DNA of 64,000 nucleotides from Nocardiopsis sp. FR4 (GCF_009830945.1 NZ_VWVV01000028.1:33510-97509); one strand, 5' to 3'; positions 26,350-35,469 are shown, counted from the first letter of the stretch. Made by a program: numbers and translations. The notes: generated by a model from the sequence alone, not told the origin.

Positions 26350-27765
26350 ATGGAAGAGCCGACCCTGCCCGCCAGTCTCCTCTTCGGTACCGCCACCGCC
26401 GCCTACCAGGTGGAGGGAGGCGTGCACGAGGGCGGCCGTGGGCCCTCCATCTGGGACACCTACTGCCGCACCCCCGGGCGCGTGGCCCGTGGCGAGAGCG
26501 GCGACATCGCCTGCGACCACTACCACCGCTACGGCGAGGACGTGGCGCTGCTGGCCGACCTCGGAGTGGACATGTACCGCTTCTCCGTGGCCTGGCCCCG
26601 CGTCCAGCCCACCGGCACCGGGCGGCCCAACCCCGAGGGCCTGGCCTTCTACGACCGCCTCGTGGACACCATCCTCGGCGCCGGGATCGAACCGGTGCTG
26701 ACCCTGTACCACTGGGACCTGCCCCAGGCGCTGGAGGACGGCGGCGGCTGGCGGGTCCGCGACACCGCCTACCGCTTCGCCGAGTACACCCGGATCGTCG
26801 CCGACCGCCTGGGCGACCGGGTGAGCCGCTGGATCACCCTCAACGAGCCCTTCTGCTCGGCCTTCGTCGGCCACGCCGTGGGCCGCCACGCACCCGGCAC
26901 CCGCGAGGGCCGTCCCGCGCTGGCCGCCGCCCACCACCTGCTGCTGGCGCACGGCATGGCCACCGGCGAGCTGCGCGCCGCCGCCGCGGGAGAGGTCGGG
27001 ATCACCCTGAACCCCGACCACCTGCTGCCCGCCACCGACTCCGAGGCCGACCGCGCCGCCGTGGAGCGGGCCCGCACACTGCACAACCGTGTGTGGCTCG
27101 ACCCGCTGTTCACCGGCGCCTACCCCGACAACGAGGACGAGGTCTGGGGCGGGATGGCCGACGGCTCCTACCGGGCCGAGGGCGACCTGGAGATCATCGG
27201 CCAGCCCCTGGACTTCCTGGGCGTCAACTACTACCGGCCCATCATGCTGCGCGACGCCCCCCACCAGGAGGCCGACCCGGCCGCACGCACCGCCGTGGAC
27301 GTGCGCACCGAGCAGGTGCCCATCGAGGGCGTCCGGCACACCACCATGGGCTGGCCCGTCGTCCCCGCCACCTTCGCCGACCTGCTCATCGACCTCGACC
27401 GGCGCTACCCCGGCCTTCCGCCCATCCTCATCACCGAGAACGGCTCGGCCGAGGACGACCGGCCCGACGAGAGCGGCCGGGTCCGTGACACCGAGCGCAT
27501 CGCCTACCTGCGCGACCACCTGGAGGCGCTGTCCCGGGCCATCGACGCCGGTGTGGACGTGCGCGCCTACTTCGTCTGGTCGCTGCTGGACAACTTCGAG
27601 TGGGCCTTCGGCTACGACCGCCGCTTCGGGCTGGTCCGCGTCGACTACGAACGCCTGGAGCGCCACCCCAAGGACAGCTACCACTGGTACCGCGAGTTCC
27701 TCAGCGCGCACCGGGCGCGCCGGATCGGCGAACTCGCCGCCCAGTGGGAGGGCCAGGAGGCCTAG
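26350..27765 (+). CDS. GH1 beta-glucosidase
   Basis: 471 residues with no signal peptide, so cytoplasmic. The acid/base Glu is in TLNEP (Glu166), the nucleophile in ITENG (Glu363), and GTATAAYQVEG and SLLDNFEWAFGY are GH1 signatures. It hydrolyses imported cellobiose and short cellodextrins to glucose, like T. fusca BglC or Streptomyces BglC. AGGAAAGGAAGG lies upstream of the ATG. A CelR operator directly precedes it. The cellobiose ABC transporter usually next to such genes is not in the window. Confidence 0.93.
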   Translation: MEEPTLPASLLFGTATAAYQVEGGVHEGGRGPSIWDTYCRTPGRVARGESGDIACDHYHRYGEDVALLADLGVDMYRFSVAWPRVQPTGTGRPNPEGLAFYDRLVDTILGAGIEPVLTLYHWDLPQALEDGGGWRVRDTAYRFAEYTRIVADRLGDRVSRWITLNEPFCSAFVGHAVGRHAPGTREGRPALAAAHHLLLAHGMATGELRAAAAGEVGITLNPDHLLPATDSEADRAAVERARTLHNRVWLDPLFTGAYPDNEDEVWGGMADGSYRAEGDLEIIGQPLDFLGVNYYRPIMLRDAPHQEADPAARTAVDVRTEQVPIEGVRHTTMGWPVVPATFADLLIDLDRRYPGLPPILITENGSAEDDRPDESGRVRDTERIAYLRDHLEALSRAIDAGVDVRAYFVWSLLDNFEWAFGYDRRFGLVRVDYERLERHPKDSYHWYREFLSAHRARRIGELAAQWEGQEA

Positions 27766-27989
27766 GCCTGCTCGCGGGCCACCCCGCCGAACGCGCCCAC
27801 CACGGCCCCGAGTGCGAACATCGAGGCCTCGTCCTCGTCCATGTGCACGATGCCCGCGGGCACGTGGACGCGGTACGGCTTGGGCTCATCCGGCACGATC
27901 TCCAGGTCGTCGATGATCTCCTGTCCCTGCAACATCAGGAGGGCCTCCTCGACCCTCCCGGTACGGTCGCCACGAGACCAGATCGACAT
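27762..27989 (-). CDS. small acidic hypothetical protein
   Basis: 75 residues beginning MSIWSRGDRTGRVEEALLML, then an acidic middle and GIVHMDEDEASMFALGAVVGAF near the end. No signal peptide and no recognised family. It is convergent with the beta-glucosidase and the two genes share the four bases CTAG (27762-27765), which supply TAG to both strands. The ribosome-binding site is weak (GAGG nine bases or more upstream). Confidence 0.55.
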   Translation of the reverse strand: MSIWSRGDRTGRVEEALLMLQGQEIIDDLEIVPDEPKPYRVHVPAGIVHMDEDEASMFALGAVVGAFGGVAREQA

Positions 27990-28205
27990 ACACCAAACCT
28001 CACTACGGCCGAAGCCGGAAGAAGGCCGCGGCACCACGGGGGCGGAGCGGTCCACGGTTTCCCGGGCCGGGAGTCCGGCCCTGGCGCGCACCGCGGTGCG
28101 CGCGGGGAGTAACCCAGTGATACCACCGCCTGGTACCGGGTACGCGCGCATCGGCTCCCCGGCGCGTTGGCCGGAACCGGCCACGCGCCGTGCCCGCCGC
28201 ACCGG

Positions 28206-29993
28206 TCAGCGGGCGAGCACGGTCATCTCCTCGCCGCGCACGTCCACCGCGCTGAGTTCGACCGCCTCGGCGGGCGGGGCCTCGCCGCGGGGGCCCGCCA
28301 CGGCCAGCGGCTCGCCGTCCTCCGCCGAGCCGTTGGCGCCTCCGCGCACCGTGATCCGGTCCGCCTCGCGGGAGGCCGCCGCCAGGTAGTGCCACCGGCC
28401 GTCGCCGTCCCGCCACCAGGTACCGGCCGCCACCTGGCGGTTGAGGTTGCTGCAGCCCCAGCCGCCCGCGTGCCCGCCCGCCACCACGGTGTCGGTGTCC
28501 TCCCCGGCCGCGGTCACCAGCACGGTGCGGGCCAGCCCCCCGCCGTCGTGGCCGCCGTAGCGCACGCACACCCACCGGCCCGTGCCGCCGTCGGGCAGCT
28601 CCTGGCGGGCGAACTCCCACGCGGTCGCCGTGCCCACGGGGCCCGCGGGCGGCGGTCCGGCACAGGCCACCAGGCCCCACAGGTCGAAACCGCTGTCCCC
28701 GTCGAGCACCTCGTGCGGCCCCAGGCGGCGGATCTCGCTGGGCGGAGGCGGCATGTACCCCAGGTGGGCGGTATCCGGGCCGCCCAGGTCCAGGGCCGTG
28801 TACGGCTGGCCGTGCGCCACCTCGGGCGCCCGCAGCCGCAACAGCGGGCCCACCCCGCAGTGCTCCCCGGTGGGCAGGGCGGCGGTCACGCCGTCGGTGT
28901 GCTCCACCTCCCGCCAGTCGGGCTCGTCCCCGCCCAGGGGGGCGGTGTCGGCCTCGGTCACCCAGGGCGGCAGCAGGTAGTGGGTGCCCTCCTCGGTGTC
29001 GGCGAGCCGCAGCGCGGGCCAGTTGGCCGCCCCCGCAACGGGCTCGGCGAACACCTCCACGCGCTCCCCGGAGGCGTCGGCGGTGTAGCGGGCGGCCCAG
29101 GGGGCGTCGTGGAAGACCACCACGTCCTGTCCGCCCACCTGCCCGGCGAACACCAGGCGCGGCGCGCGCGGGGCCGCAAGCGCCTCCTCCCCGGCAGCGC
29201 TCGTGACGGCGGCGTTCCGGTCCGGGCCCTCCCCGGTGGCGCCGCGCCGTGACCACAGGTCCAGGGCGCGCCGGACGAGCCGGTCGTCCCCGACCGCCCC
29301 GCCCCGGGGGTGCCAGGCGGTCAGGTCCAGCCGGAAGCGCTCGCGCCACACGTCCTCGGCGGGCGCCGGGGCCAGGGCGACCGGCGCCGCCAGCGATGAG
29401 CGCCCGCCGCCGGGGTCGGCGGTGCCCAGACCCGCGGCGAGCACCGCCAGCCCGGCCAGGACCGCGGTGCCGGACAGCGCGCGCCGGTCCAGCAGGCTGC
29501 CGCGGCCGTTGACGCGCACCAGCGTGGGGTCGGGCAGCCGGTGCTCGGCCGGGACCGCCCGGGCGCGTTCTGTGGCTCCGATGGCGTCGTGCGCGCCCGC
29601 CGACGCCAGCAGGCCGGTGGCCTCCCTCGGGCTCAGGCCCTCCACCCGCAGCAGCCCGTAGGCTGCCCGGGCCTCGGCGTCCAGGCCGGCCAGCGCGGCC
29701 AGCGCCCGCGCCTCGGCCCCCGCGCCCTCGGCGGGGGAGACGCGCAGCCCCGTCCCGCCCCGGGGGTGCCACCGGTGCGGGCGCAGGGAGCGGCGCAGGA
29801 CCCGGCGGCGCACCCGCGGATACGCGCGGGGACGCGGGTGCAGCCGTCCGTGCGGCAGGGCCCCGGTGACCAGCCGGTGCGCCTGTTCGAGCAGGCCGTG
29901 CGCGGGTCGGCTGCCGGACAGGGCCAGGAAGGAGAGAAGTACCAGGCTGCGATACGGGTTCCTGGGCAGGGGGTGTTCCGCTGGTTCGGGCAT
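28206..29993 (-). CDS. large membrane-anchored protein with a sigma-region-4-like N-terminal segment
   Basis: 595 residues, ATG preceded by GAGGAG. Residues about 90-155 (ARALAALAGLDAEARAAYGLLRVEGLSPREATGLL) resemble region 4 of ECF-type sigma factors. A probable membrane segment follows at about 187-205 (LSGTAVLAGLAVLAAGLG). The C-terminal 380 residues are outside and rich in Trp, Cys and Gly, with motifs such as VVVFHDAPWAARY and GWGCSNLNRQ. No characterised family recognised. The fusion suggests a regulator or sensor, but DNA binding is unproven. An arginine-rich basic stretch lies at about residues 50-80. Confidence 0.6.
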   Translation of the reverse strand: MPEPAEHPLPRNPYRSLVLLSFLALSGSRPAHGLLEQAHRLVTGALPHGRLHPRPRAYPRVRRRVLRRSLRPHRWHPRGGTGLRVSPAEGAGAEARALAALAGLDAEARAAYGLLRVEGLSPREATGLLASAGAHDAIGATERARAVPAEHRLPDPTLVRVNGRGSLLDRRALSGTAVLAGLAVLAAGLGTADPGGGRSSLAAPVALAPAPAEDVWRERFRLDLTAWHPRGGAVGDDRLVRRALDLWSRRGATGEGPDRNAAVTSAAGEEALAAPRAPRLVFAGQVGGQDVVVFHDAPWAARYTADASGERVEVFAEPVAGAANWPALRLADTEEGTHYLLPPWVTEADTAPLGGDEPDWREVEHTDGVTAALPTGEHCGVGPLLRLRAPEVAHGQPYTALDLGGPDTAHLGYMPPPPSEIRRLGPHEVLDGDSGFDLWGLVACAGPPPAGPVGTATAWEFARQELPDGGTGRWVCVRYGGHDGGGLARTVLVTAAGEDTDTVVAGGHAGGWGCSNLNRQVAAGTWWRDGDGRWHYLAAASREADRITVRGGANGSAEDGEPLAVAGPRGEAPPAEAVELSAVDVRGEEMTVLAR

Positions 29994-30091
29994 GGAGTAC
30001 TCCTCGGGACTGTTCCGAGCGAGCCTAGGGAAGCCGCGCCCGTCGCATCCGGAGAACGCCGAAACCCGCCACCTATGCCCCAAAAGTCCCG

Positions 30092-30545
30092 TCAGGTCTT
30101 TTTTGTGTCCGGCCCGCCTCGGTCGAGGCGCGGTGAAACCTCTGGTCGGGGTGCTCCGAGGAGCGCCTTGGGCGCGTCCGCGGTCCGGTGGGGCAGCTGG
30201 CCGCGGGAGTCGACGCCGGCCACGGGGACGAGCCGGTCGGCCCGCGCGCCGAGTACGGCCAGGTCAAGCCCGTGGGCGGTGACCGGGACCGGGACGTGCT
30301 CCAGGAACACCGGTTGCGGGTCTGTGGGGCGGGCGAAGAGCTCTGTCGGCCCGGACGCCCGGTAGGCGTCGGCGGAGTCTTCGACGGCCGCGTGGCCGGA
30401 CCGTCCGGCCGCCCCAGGGCGTCCGCCCATGCGTCGTGCGCCAGCAGGCCCACGCTCTCCAACAGGTCGGCCAGGCCTCGAACATGCGCGTACAGGCTGG
30501 CGTCGCGGACACCAGGGTGTCCCGGGTGAGTCCCACACGCGGCAT
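30092..30545 (-). pseudogene. frameshifted gene, function unknown
   Basis: Coding-like sequence with high third-position GC moves through all three minus-strand frames. It begins at an ATG at 30545 (MPRVGLTRDTLVS) and shifts near 30505 to RDASLYAHVRGLADLLES and GLLAHDAWADALGRPDGP. It shifts again near 30385 to DSADAYRASGPTELFARPT, LDLAVLGARADRLVPVAG and a stop at 30092. Each shift is a single base. Joined, it would be about 150 residues of unknown family. Sequencing error is an alternative to true decay. Confidence 0.5.
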
Positions 30546-30647
30546 GGGGTTCCTGGTCTCCCTAGGCCATGGCGGGAGGGAGCGTGGTCGACCACCCGCC
30601 CCGCAGGGCGATGCCGGCGCCGGAGGCCTTCCTCGTTCCTCGCGGGG

Positions 30648-31490
30648 TCAGGACGTGGGGTCCCCGACCACCTCGACGGGGTGGGGCAGGGCGGCGGCGC
30701 GGATGTCGCGGGCCAGCGCGGTGGCCGCCTCCTCGGTGAGGCCGGGGGAGAGGACGCTCAGGCTCGCCGTCTCCAGCCCCGTGCCGCAGGTGGCGTCCGG
30801 GCCGATCTCGGGCGCCGAGACCAGGGTGCCGTCCAGGACGACCGCGATCCGCCGCCGGGGGTCCCCGGGTTCGTGGCAGGCCGCCTCGGCGGTGAGCTCG
30901 CGCCAGGCCGCGACCGCGTCCTCGGTCAGGTCGACCGTGACCATCCACTCGCCGTTGACGTGCTCGACCCCGGTGCGCTCGACGTCGCCCCCGAACAGCG
31001 CCGCCGAACCGAGGCGGAGCGGGACGCCGTCCTGGTCGGGCAGGGTCGGCCCGGTGGAGTCGGCGTCCGTCGGCTCGGCGGCGTGTCCGGGGGCGCCGAC
31101 CACCGGGTGGACGTACAGCTCCCGCGCCGAGTCGAAACCGCGCAGGAACTCCACGACCCTCTCGGCGCCCTTTCCGGAGCGCACCGCCACCTCGATCGTG
31201 TCCTCGCCGATCGGGGTCGCCTCAGTCCAGGCGGCGTCGAGGGCGTCCAGGTGCCGCTGGAGGAGGGCGGCGGTGAGCGCGGTGCCCTCGGGGCCGGGGT
31301 CCTCACCCGACGCGTTGGGCAGGACGCGCAGGCGCACGGTCTCGGTGGTGGGCAGTACCTCGTCCACCCGCTCCGCGGTCGGGGGGTGGAGCATCGCGGC
31401 GGTGGCGACCAGGACGAGTGCCCCGAGCGCGCCGAGCAGGCCGATGAGGAGGAGGCGGACAGGGGAGGTGCGTCGGGATCGCGGGGACAC
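30648..31490 (-). CDS. SecDF P1 head-like membrane-anchored protein
   Basis: 280 residues from a GTG with GGAAGG upstream. One N-terminal membrane segment (LLLIGLLGALGALVLVATAA) is followed by an extracytoplasmic domain whose second half (ERTGVEHVNGEWMVTVDLTEDAVAAWRELTAE, RIAVVLDGTLVSAPEI) matches the P1 head subdomain of SecD. It lacks SecD's six-helix channel, so it is not the secretion motor itself. Such stand-alone P1-like proteins occur in actinobacteria; their role is unknown. Confidence 0.75.
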   Translation of the reverse strand: MSPRSRRTSPVRLLLIGLLGALGALVLVATAAMLHPPTAERVDEVLPTTETVRLRVLPNASGEDPGPEGTALTAALLQRHLDALDAAWTEATPIGEDTIEVAVRSGKGAERVVEFLRGFDSARELYVHPVVGAPGHAAEPTDADSTGPTLPDQDGVPLRLGSAALFGGDVERTGVEHVNGEWMVTVDLTEDAVAAWRELTAEAACHEPGDPRRRIAVVLDGTLVSAPEIGPDATCGTGLETASLSVLSPGLTEEAATALARDIRAAALPHPVEVVGDPTS

Positions 31491-32610
31491 GGCTGCCTTC
31501 CGCCGGGGGTCGGGACGCTTGCCTCATGCCCGTCCGCCGCCGTCTCACTCCGCCGTTCCGCAAGAGGTGATGGGTGGGGTTCAGGTGCTTTCTGGGGCCG
31601 TACAGGAGGCGTGGGATTGGTGGTAGGCGATGTGCCGGGAGTGGGGGAGGAGGTGTCCGCGTTGCCGCTCCGACGGGTACCGGGCGCCCCGGTGCCGTTT
31701 GTGGCCACGCGGGTTCGCTCCCTGGAGCTGAGGCGCCGTGAACAGGGAAGACGCCGTTTCAGCGTGCCCTTTCCCGGGCGGAGCGGGGCGTGGCCCGTGT
31801 GTCCGGGGGTGCCTGTGGGGTTGTTCTGAACGGGTGTGCCGTTGGATCCTGACGGCGCCTACCGGACCGGTGGGGCTGGGTGGAAGCGTGTCGGCGATCG
31901 GAGGTGGAGCCCCTTGCTTCCAGACCCGGGGACCCCCGTGGTGACACCCCCGGGTCCTGGAATCTCCTCTCGGACGTGTCGCGTCCAGACCAGCCGCGCC
32001 AATGAGCCCCGACCCTCTCCTGCGAACCCGAACGGACCAAGGCCGACCGGGCCGCGGGCACGCCCGTCGTGCCAGGCGGCCCGGGGCGGCCCTCGAACCC
32101 CGTACCGGGGCTCTGCCGCCGTGCACAAATCAGGATCTACATCGTAAAAGTGGATATTCGGTTTTATCCACATAAGTTCGTGTAGTGGTTCACTCCCGTT
32201 TCACCCGGATCCGTAGAGTGGAGCCGCGCGATCGCGCTCGCCGGACCGGTACGGGGCGGCGTGGACGGACGTCCCGCACCGGCCCGGTCGTCGCCCGCCA
32301 CGGAGGACGGGACGTGCTCCCCCACGCGGACCGCGCGTGACCGGCGCCCTCTCACCCGGTACGGGACACCGGGAACGGTCCAACCACGGAGGACGGGGCG
32401 ACCCGGGGAGAGGGCGCGGCATCCGGGCCGAGCGCGCTGCGAGACCGCGATGGCGCTGCGAGGGGACCGGCGGTGCTCGGACGGCGGGTCCGCGGACCCC
32501 CGCCGGAGCGGACGTGAACACCGGGGCGGTGCCGGTTCGGGACACCCGGTGCGGGGTTTCGGGCGGAGAACGCCTGACGGGTGCGACCGTGCGGACGCAC
32601 CCGTCACGGG
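31491..32610. other. gene-poor interval of about 1.1 kb
   Basis: No frame here combines a start, a ribosome-binding site and typical codon bias; the open frames are Arg/Pro-rich and lack family features. Visible structure: a DnaA-box hairpin near 32150-32172, an AT-richer stretch at 32120-32210, and a direct repeat CCACGGAGGACGGG near 32298 and 32387. It could hold a regulatory RNA or decayed genes, which cannot be decided from sequence alone. Confidence 0.4.
32150..32172. repeat. hairpin containing a perfect DnaA box
   Basis: GTGGATA (32150-32156) and TATCCAC (32165-32171) form a 7-bp inverted repeat. The right arm includes TTATCCACA (32164-32172), identical to the classic DnaA box. A single box in an AT-richer patch is not an origin, but it could titrate DnaA or be chance. 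Confidence 0.35.
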
Positions 32611-32709
32611 CTAGTGGTGCGGAGGCTTGATGACCGCGGCGATGATCCCGGTGGCGAGCATCATCACCAGCCCCACGATCATCATCACGAAGGCGGCGGT
32701 TCCGACCAT
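32611..32709 (-). CDS. 32-residue single-span membrane peptide
   Basis: ATG with GAGGGAAAC upstream. The whole peptide is one hydrophobic helix with a short HPPK-like polar end: it starts MVGTAAFVMMIVGLVMML and ends IKPPHH. The good ribosome-binding site, stop codon and clean transmembrane composition support a real gene. The small size and Met-rich helix recall small membrane regulators or type I toxins, but no antisense RNA is evident. Confidence 0.55.
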   Translation of the reverse strand: MVGTAAFVMMIVGLVMMLATGIIAAVIKPPHH

Positions 32710-32892
32710 GGTGTTTCCCTCGGTTTTCGTCGTTGCCGAACGCCGTGCGGCGCCCGGCGCGCCGGAGTCGCCCGGTGGCCGGGGACGGCGCGTACCTCTT
32801 CGGGGCAACACCCTATCCCGGGCACGGGTGCCCGCCGCGCCGGGTTCCCGTTCTGACCAGCGTGGTCGCCGCCACGCCGGTGCGGCCGCCGG

Positions 32893-33666
32893 TCAGCGCC
32901 GGGCCCAGACCCGTTGGTAGGTGCGCACCAGCCACTCGTCGGCCCAGGCGGTGTCGGGTTCCCCGGGCAGGTCGGAGGTCGCGCACAGCCCGGCCAGCCG
33001 CTGCTCCAGGTCGCCCGCGCGCTCCAGCGCCTCGGTCCGGCTGTGCTCTCCGCGCCGCAGCTCGCGCAGCCAGGTGCGGTCCGGTTCGGGCATGGGCAGG
33101 GTCAGGTGGCCCGTCTCCAGCAGTTCCACGCCCTGCACCCCCAGGCGGACCATGTGGTAGGCGAACTTGGTGTCGAACCCGTGGACGTCCACGAGTTCGG
33201 GCCGGTTGGTGTGCTTGCCGCCGCGCAGGCCCTCCATGCGGTCGCGCTGGGCGCGCAGGTAGCCCAGGAAGCGCAGGCCCGCCCGCCGGGAGAGCAGGCG
33301 GTGGGCGTTGGCGCGCAGGTCGCGGCCCACGGGGGTGATGGTGACGACCTGGCTCTCGGGGACGAACAGGGGCAGTAGAACGGTGGGGTTGCCGTCCAGG
33401 GCAAGGCGCATCCACTTGCGCAGGGAGTACACGGTCAGGTCCAGGTCGCCCGGGCCGGAGCGGGTGTGGTCGGGCTGGGAGCGGTAGACGTACTGCTCGA
33501 AGGCGCGCAGGCCGATGACGTACTCGGGCGGCTCCACGCAGATGCCCATCTCGTCGCGGTCCTGTTGCTGGTCGACCGTGACGCCGTGTACCTCGGAGCC
33601 GACCCGGCAGCGCAGGACGGTCGCCTCCCGGGCGATCCGGGCGAACTCGGGGGTGGAGTGCTTCAC
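32893..33666 (-). CDS. predicted nucleotidyltransferase (YcgL/DUF2204-like, PF10127 type)
   Basis: 257 residues from a GTG with GGGAG upstream. The N-terminal GSEVHGV followed by DRDEMGI is the GSxxHG...D.D active-site pattern of minimal nucleotidyltransferases of the DNA polymerase beta superfamily. Conserved LRKWMRLALDGNPTVLLPLF and AGLRFLGYLRAQ follow. Family members have been proposed to act in RNA repair; the substrate is not proven. Convergent upstream neighbour is absent; the gene stands alone, divergent from the DUF574 methyltransferase. Confidence 0.82.
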   Translation of the reverse strand: MKHSTPEFARIAREATVLRCRVGSEVHGVTVDQQQDRDEMGICVEPPEYVIGLRAFEQYVYRSQPDHTRSGPGDLDLTVYSLRKWMRLALDGNPTVLLPLFVPESQVVTITPVGRDLRANAHRLLSRRAGLRFLGYLRAQRDRMEGLRGGKHTNRPELVDVHGFDTKFAYHMVRLGVQGVELLETGHLTLPMPEPDRTWLRELRRGEHSRTEALERAGDLEQRLAGLCATSDLPGEPDTAWADEWLVRTYQRVWARR

Positions 33667-33842
33667 CGGCGGCTCCCGTGCGCTGTGGTGTCGGCGGGCA
33701 ACCCCTGGAACCTACCGGGAACGGGGCCGCCGCCGCGCCTCCTTTTTCCCGGGGCGGGCCTTGCCAGGGGGCCGCGCACACCGTTGACTCTGTCGGGTAC
33801 GCCCCTTCGCCGACCGTGGAACCGCGCACAGGAAGCAGGCCC

Positions 33843-34646
33843 GTGACCGAACAGACCCCTCCCGGCTCCGACCCCCGGATCGACACCTCCGTCCCGCACA
33901 ACGCCCGCATCTGGAACTACTGGCTGGGCGGGAGGGACAACTATCCCGTAGACCGGGAGATGGGCGAGCGGATCCGCGCGTTCTTCCCCGAGATCGTGGA
34001 CAACGCCCGCGCGGACCGGGAGTTCCTCGTGCGCGCGGTCACCCACCTGGTCCGGGAGGAGGGTGTCCGGCAGTTCCTGGACGTCGGCTCCGGCCTGCCC
34101 ACCCGCGACAACACCCACGAGGTCGCCCAGGCTCTGGCCCCCGATGCGCGTGTGGTCTACGTGGACCACGATCCGCTGGTGCTCGCGCACGCCCGCGCCC
34201 TGCTCAGCGGGAGTGAGGAGGGCGCCACGGACTACGTCGACGCGGACCTGCGCGATCCGGACACCGTCCTGGCCGCGGCGGCCCGGACCCTGGACCTGTC
34301 CCGGCCGGTGGCCCTGATGCTGCTCGGCGTGGTCAACTTCGTCGCCGACGACGCCGAGGTCCGCTCCCTCCTGGACCGGTTCCTGGGTGCGCTGGCCCCG
34401 GGCAGCTTCCTGGTGGTCTCCCACCCCACCGACGACCTGGACCGCGAGCGGGCCCACCAGGTGGCCGCGGCCTGGAACGAGCACGGCACCCCCAAGCTCA
34501 CCGTCCGCACGGCCGAGCAGATCACCGCGCTCTTCGACGGTCTGGAGCTGTTGGAGCCGGGCGTGGTCTCCTGCGCGCTGTGGCGTCCGGAGGCGGACGG
34601 TGCGCGCCCGGTGGCCGAGTACGGCGGGGTGGCTCGCAAGGCCTGA
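33843..34646 (+). CDS. DUF574-type SAM-dependent methyltransferase
   Basis: 267 residues from a GTG with AGGAAG upstream. The start DTSVPHNARIWNYWLGGRDNYPVDRE and FLDVGSGLPTRDNTHEVAQ are hallmarks of this large actinobacterial SAM methyltransferase family (PF04672). DVGSGLP is the SAM loop and VDHDPLVL the acidic loop. The substrate is unknown; genomes often carry many copies. Ends ten bases before the convergent siderophore ATPase gene. Confidence 0.88.
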   Translation: MTEQTPPGSDPRIDTSVPHNARIWNYWLGGRDNYPVDREMGERIRAFFPEIVDNARADREFLVRAVTHLVREEGVRQFLDVGSGLPTRDNTHEVAQALAPDARVVYVDHDPLVLAHARALLSGSEEGATDYVDADLRDPDTVLAAAARTLDLSRPVALMLLGVVNFVADDAEVRSLLDRFLGALAPGSFLVVSHPTDDLDRERAHQVAAAWNEHGTPKLTVRTAEQITALFDGLELLEPGVVSCALWRPEADGARPVAEYGGVARKA

Positions 34647-34656
34647 CCTTCGCCCC

Positions 34657-35469
34657 TCAGCCGTTCGCGGCCGCGTCGTGGTGTCGGCCGATGGGGAGCA
34701 TGAGGGGTCTGCCCGAGGTGGGGTCGGTGATGATCCGGCTGCGGATGCCGAAGACGGCGTCCACGGTCTCGGGGGTCAGGACCTGCTCGGGTGCGCCCGC
34801 CGCGTGCACCCGGCCGGAGGCGATCGCGATGAGGTGGTCGGCGTAGCGCGCGGCGAGGTTGAGGTCGTGCAGGACCATCACGATCGTGGTGCCGCGGGCG
34901 TGGTTGAGGTCGGTGAGCAGGTCCAGGACCTCGACCTGGTGGCTGACGTCGAGGAAGGTGGTCGGCTCGTCCAGCAGGAGCAGGTCCGTGCGCTGGGCCA
35001 GGGCCATGGCGATCCACACGCGCTGGCGCTGGCCTCCGGAGAGCTCGTCGACGGGCCGGTCGGCGAGCTCGACGGTGCGGGTGGCCTCCAGGGCGGCGGC
35101 GACGGCCTCGTCGTCCTGTGTGCTCCAGCGGGAGAGCACCCCGTGGTGGGGGTGGCGGCCCCGGCCGACGAGGTCACTCACGGTGATGCCCTCCGGGGCG
35201 ATGGGGGACTGCGGGAGCAGGCCGAGCGTGCGCGCCACCTCCTTGGAGGGCGTGCGGTGGACCTGCTTGCCGTCCAGCAGGACGTGTCCGCCGCGGGGTG
35301 TGAGCAGGCGCGACATCGAGCGCAGCAGGGTGGACTTGCCGCAGGCGTTGGCGCCGACGATCACGGTGATGCGTCCGGGCGGGACGGCGAGGTCGAGGGA
35401 CTCGATGACGACGCGGTCCTTGTACCCGAGCGTGAGCTCCTCGACGAGGAGTGAGTGTGCCGTGGTCAC
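34657..35469 (-). CDS. iron-siderophore ABC transporter ATPase (FepC/FecE type)
   Basis: 270 residues from a GTG that overlaps the upstream permease stop (GTGA). Walker A GANACGKST, Q-loop GLLPQSP, signature LSGGQRQRVWIAMALAQ, Walker B LLLLDEPT and H-loop VLHDLN are all present. It drives import of a ferric siderophore through the two FecCD permeases encoded upstream. Last gene of the four-gene operon. Confidence 0.92.
   Translation of the reverse strand: MTTAHSLLVEELTLGYKDRVVIESLDLAVPPGRITVIVGANACGKSTLLRSMSRLLTPRGGHVLLDGKQVHRTPSKEVARTLGLLPQSPIAPEGITVSDLVGRGRHPHHGVLSRWSTQDDEAVAAALEATRTVELADRPVDELSGGQRQRVWIAMALAQRTDLLLLDEPTTFLDVSHQVEVLDLLTDLNHARGTTIVMVLHDLNLAARYADHLIAIASGRVHAAGAPEQVLTPETVDAVFGIRSRIITDPTSGRPLMLPIGRHHDAAANG

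Noticed and set aside
32150..32172. Chromosomal replication origin
   Set aside because: Only one perfect DnaA box and one degenerate partner are seen; an actinobacterial oriC has many boxes and lies by dnaA and dnaN, which are absent.
31738..32607. Several Arg/Pro-rich open frames on both strands
   Set aside because: None has a ribosome-binding site with normal codon bias, and they overlap each other in all frames, as expected for random high-GC DNA.
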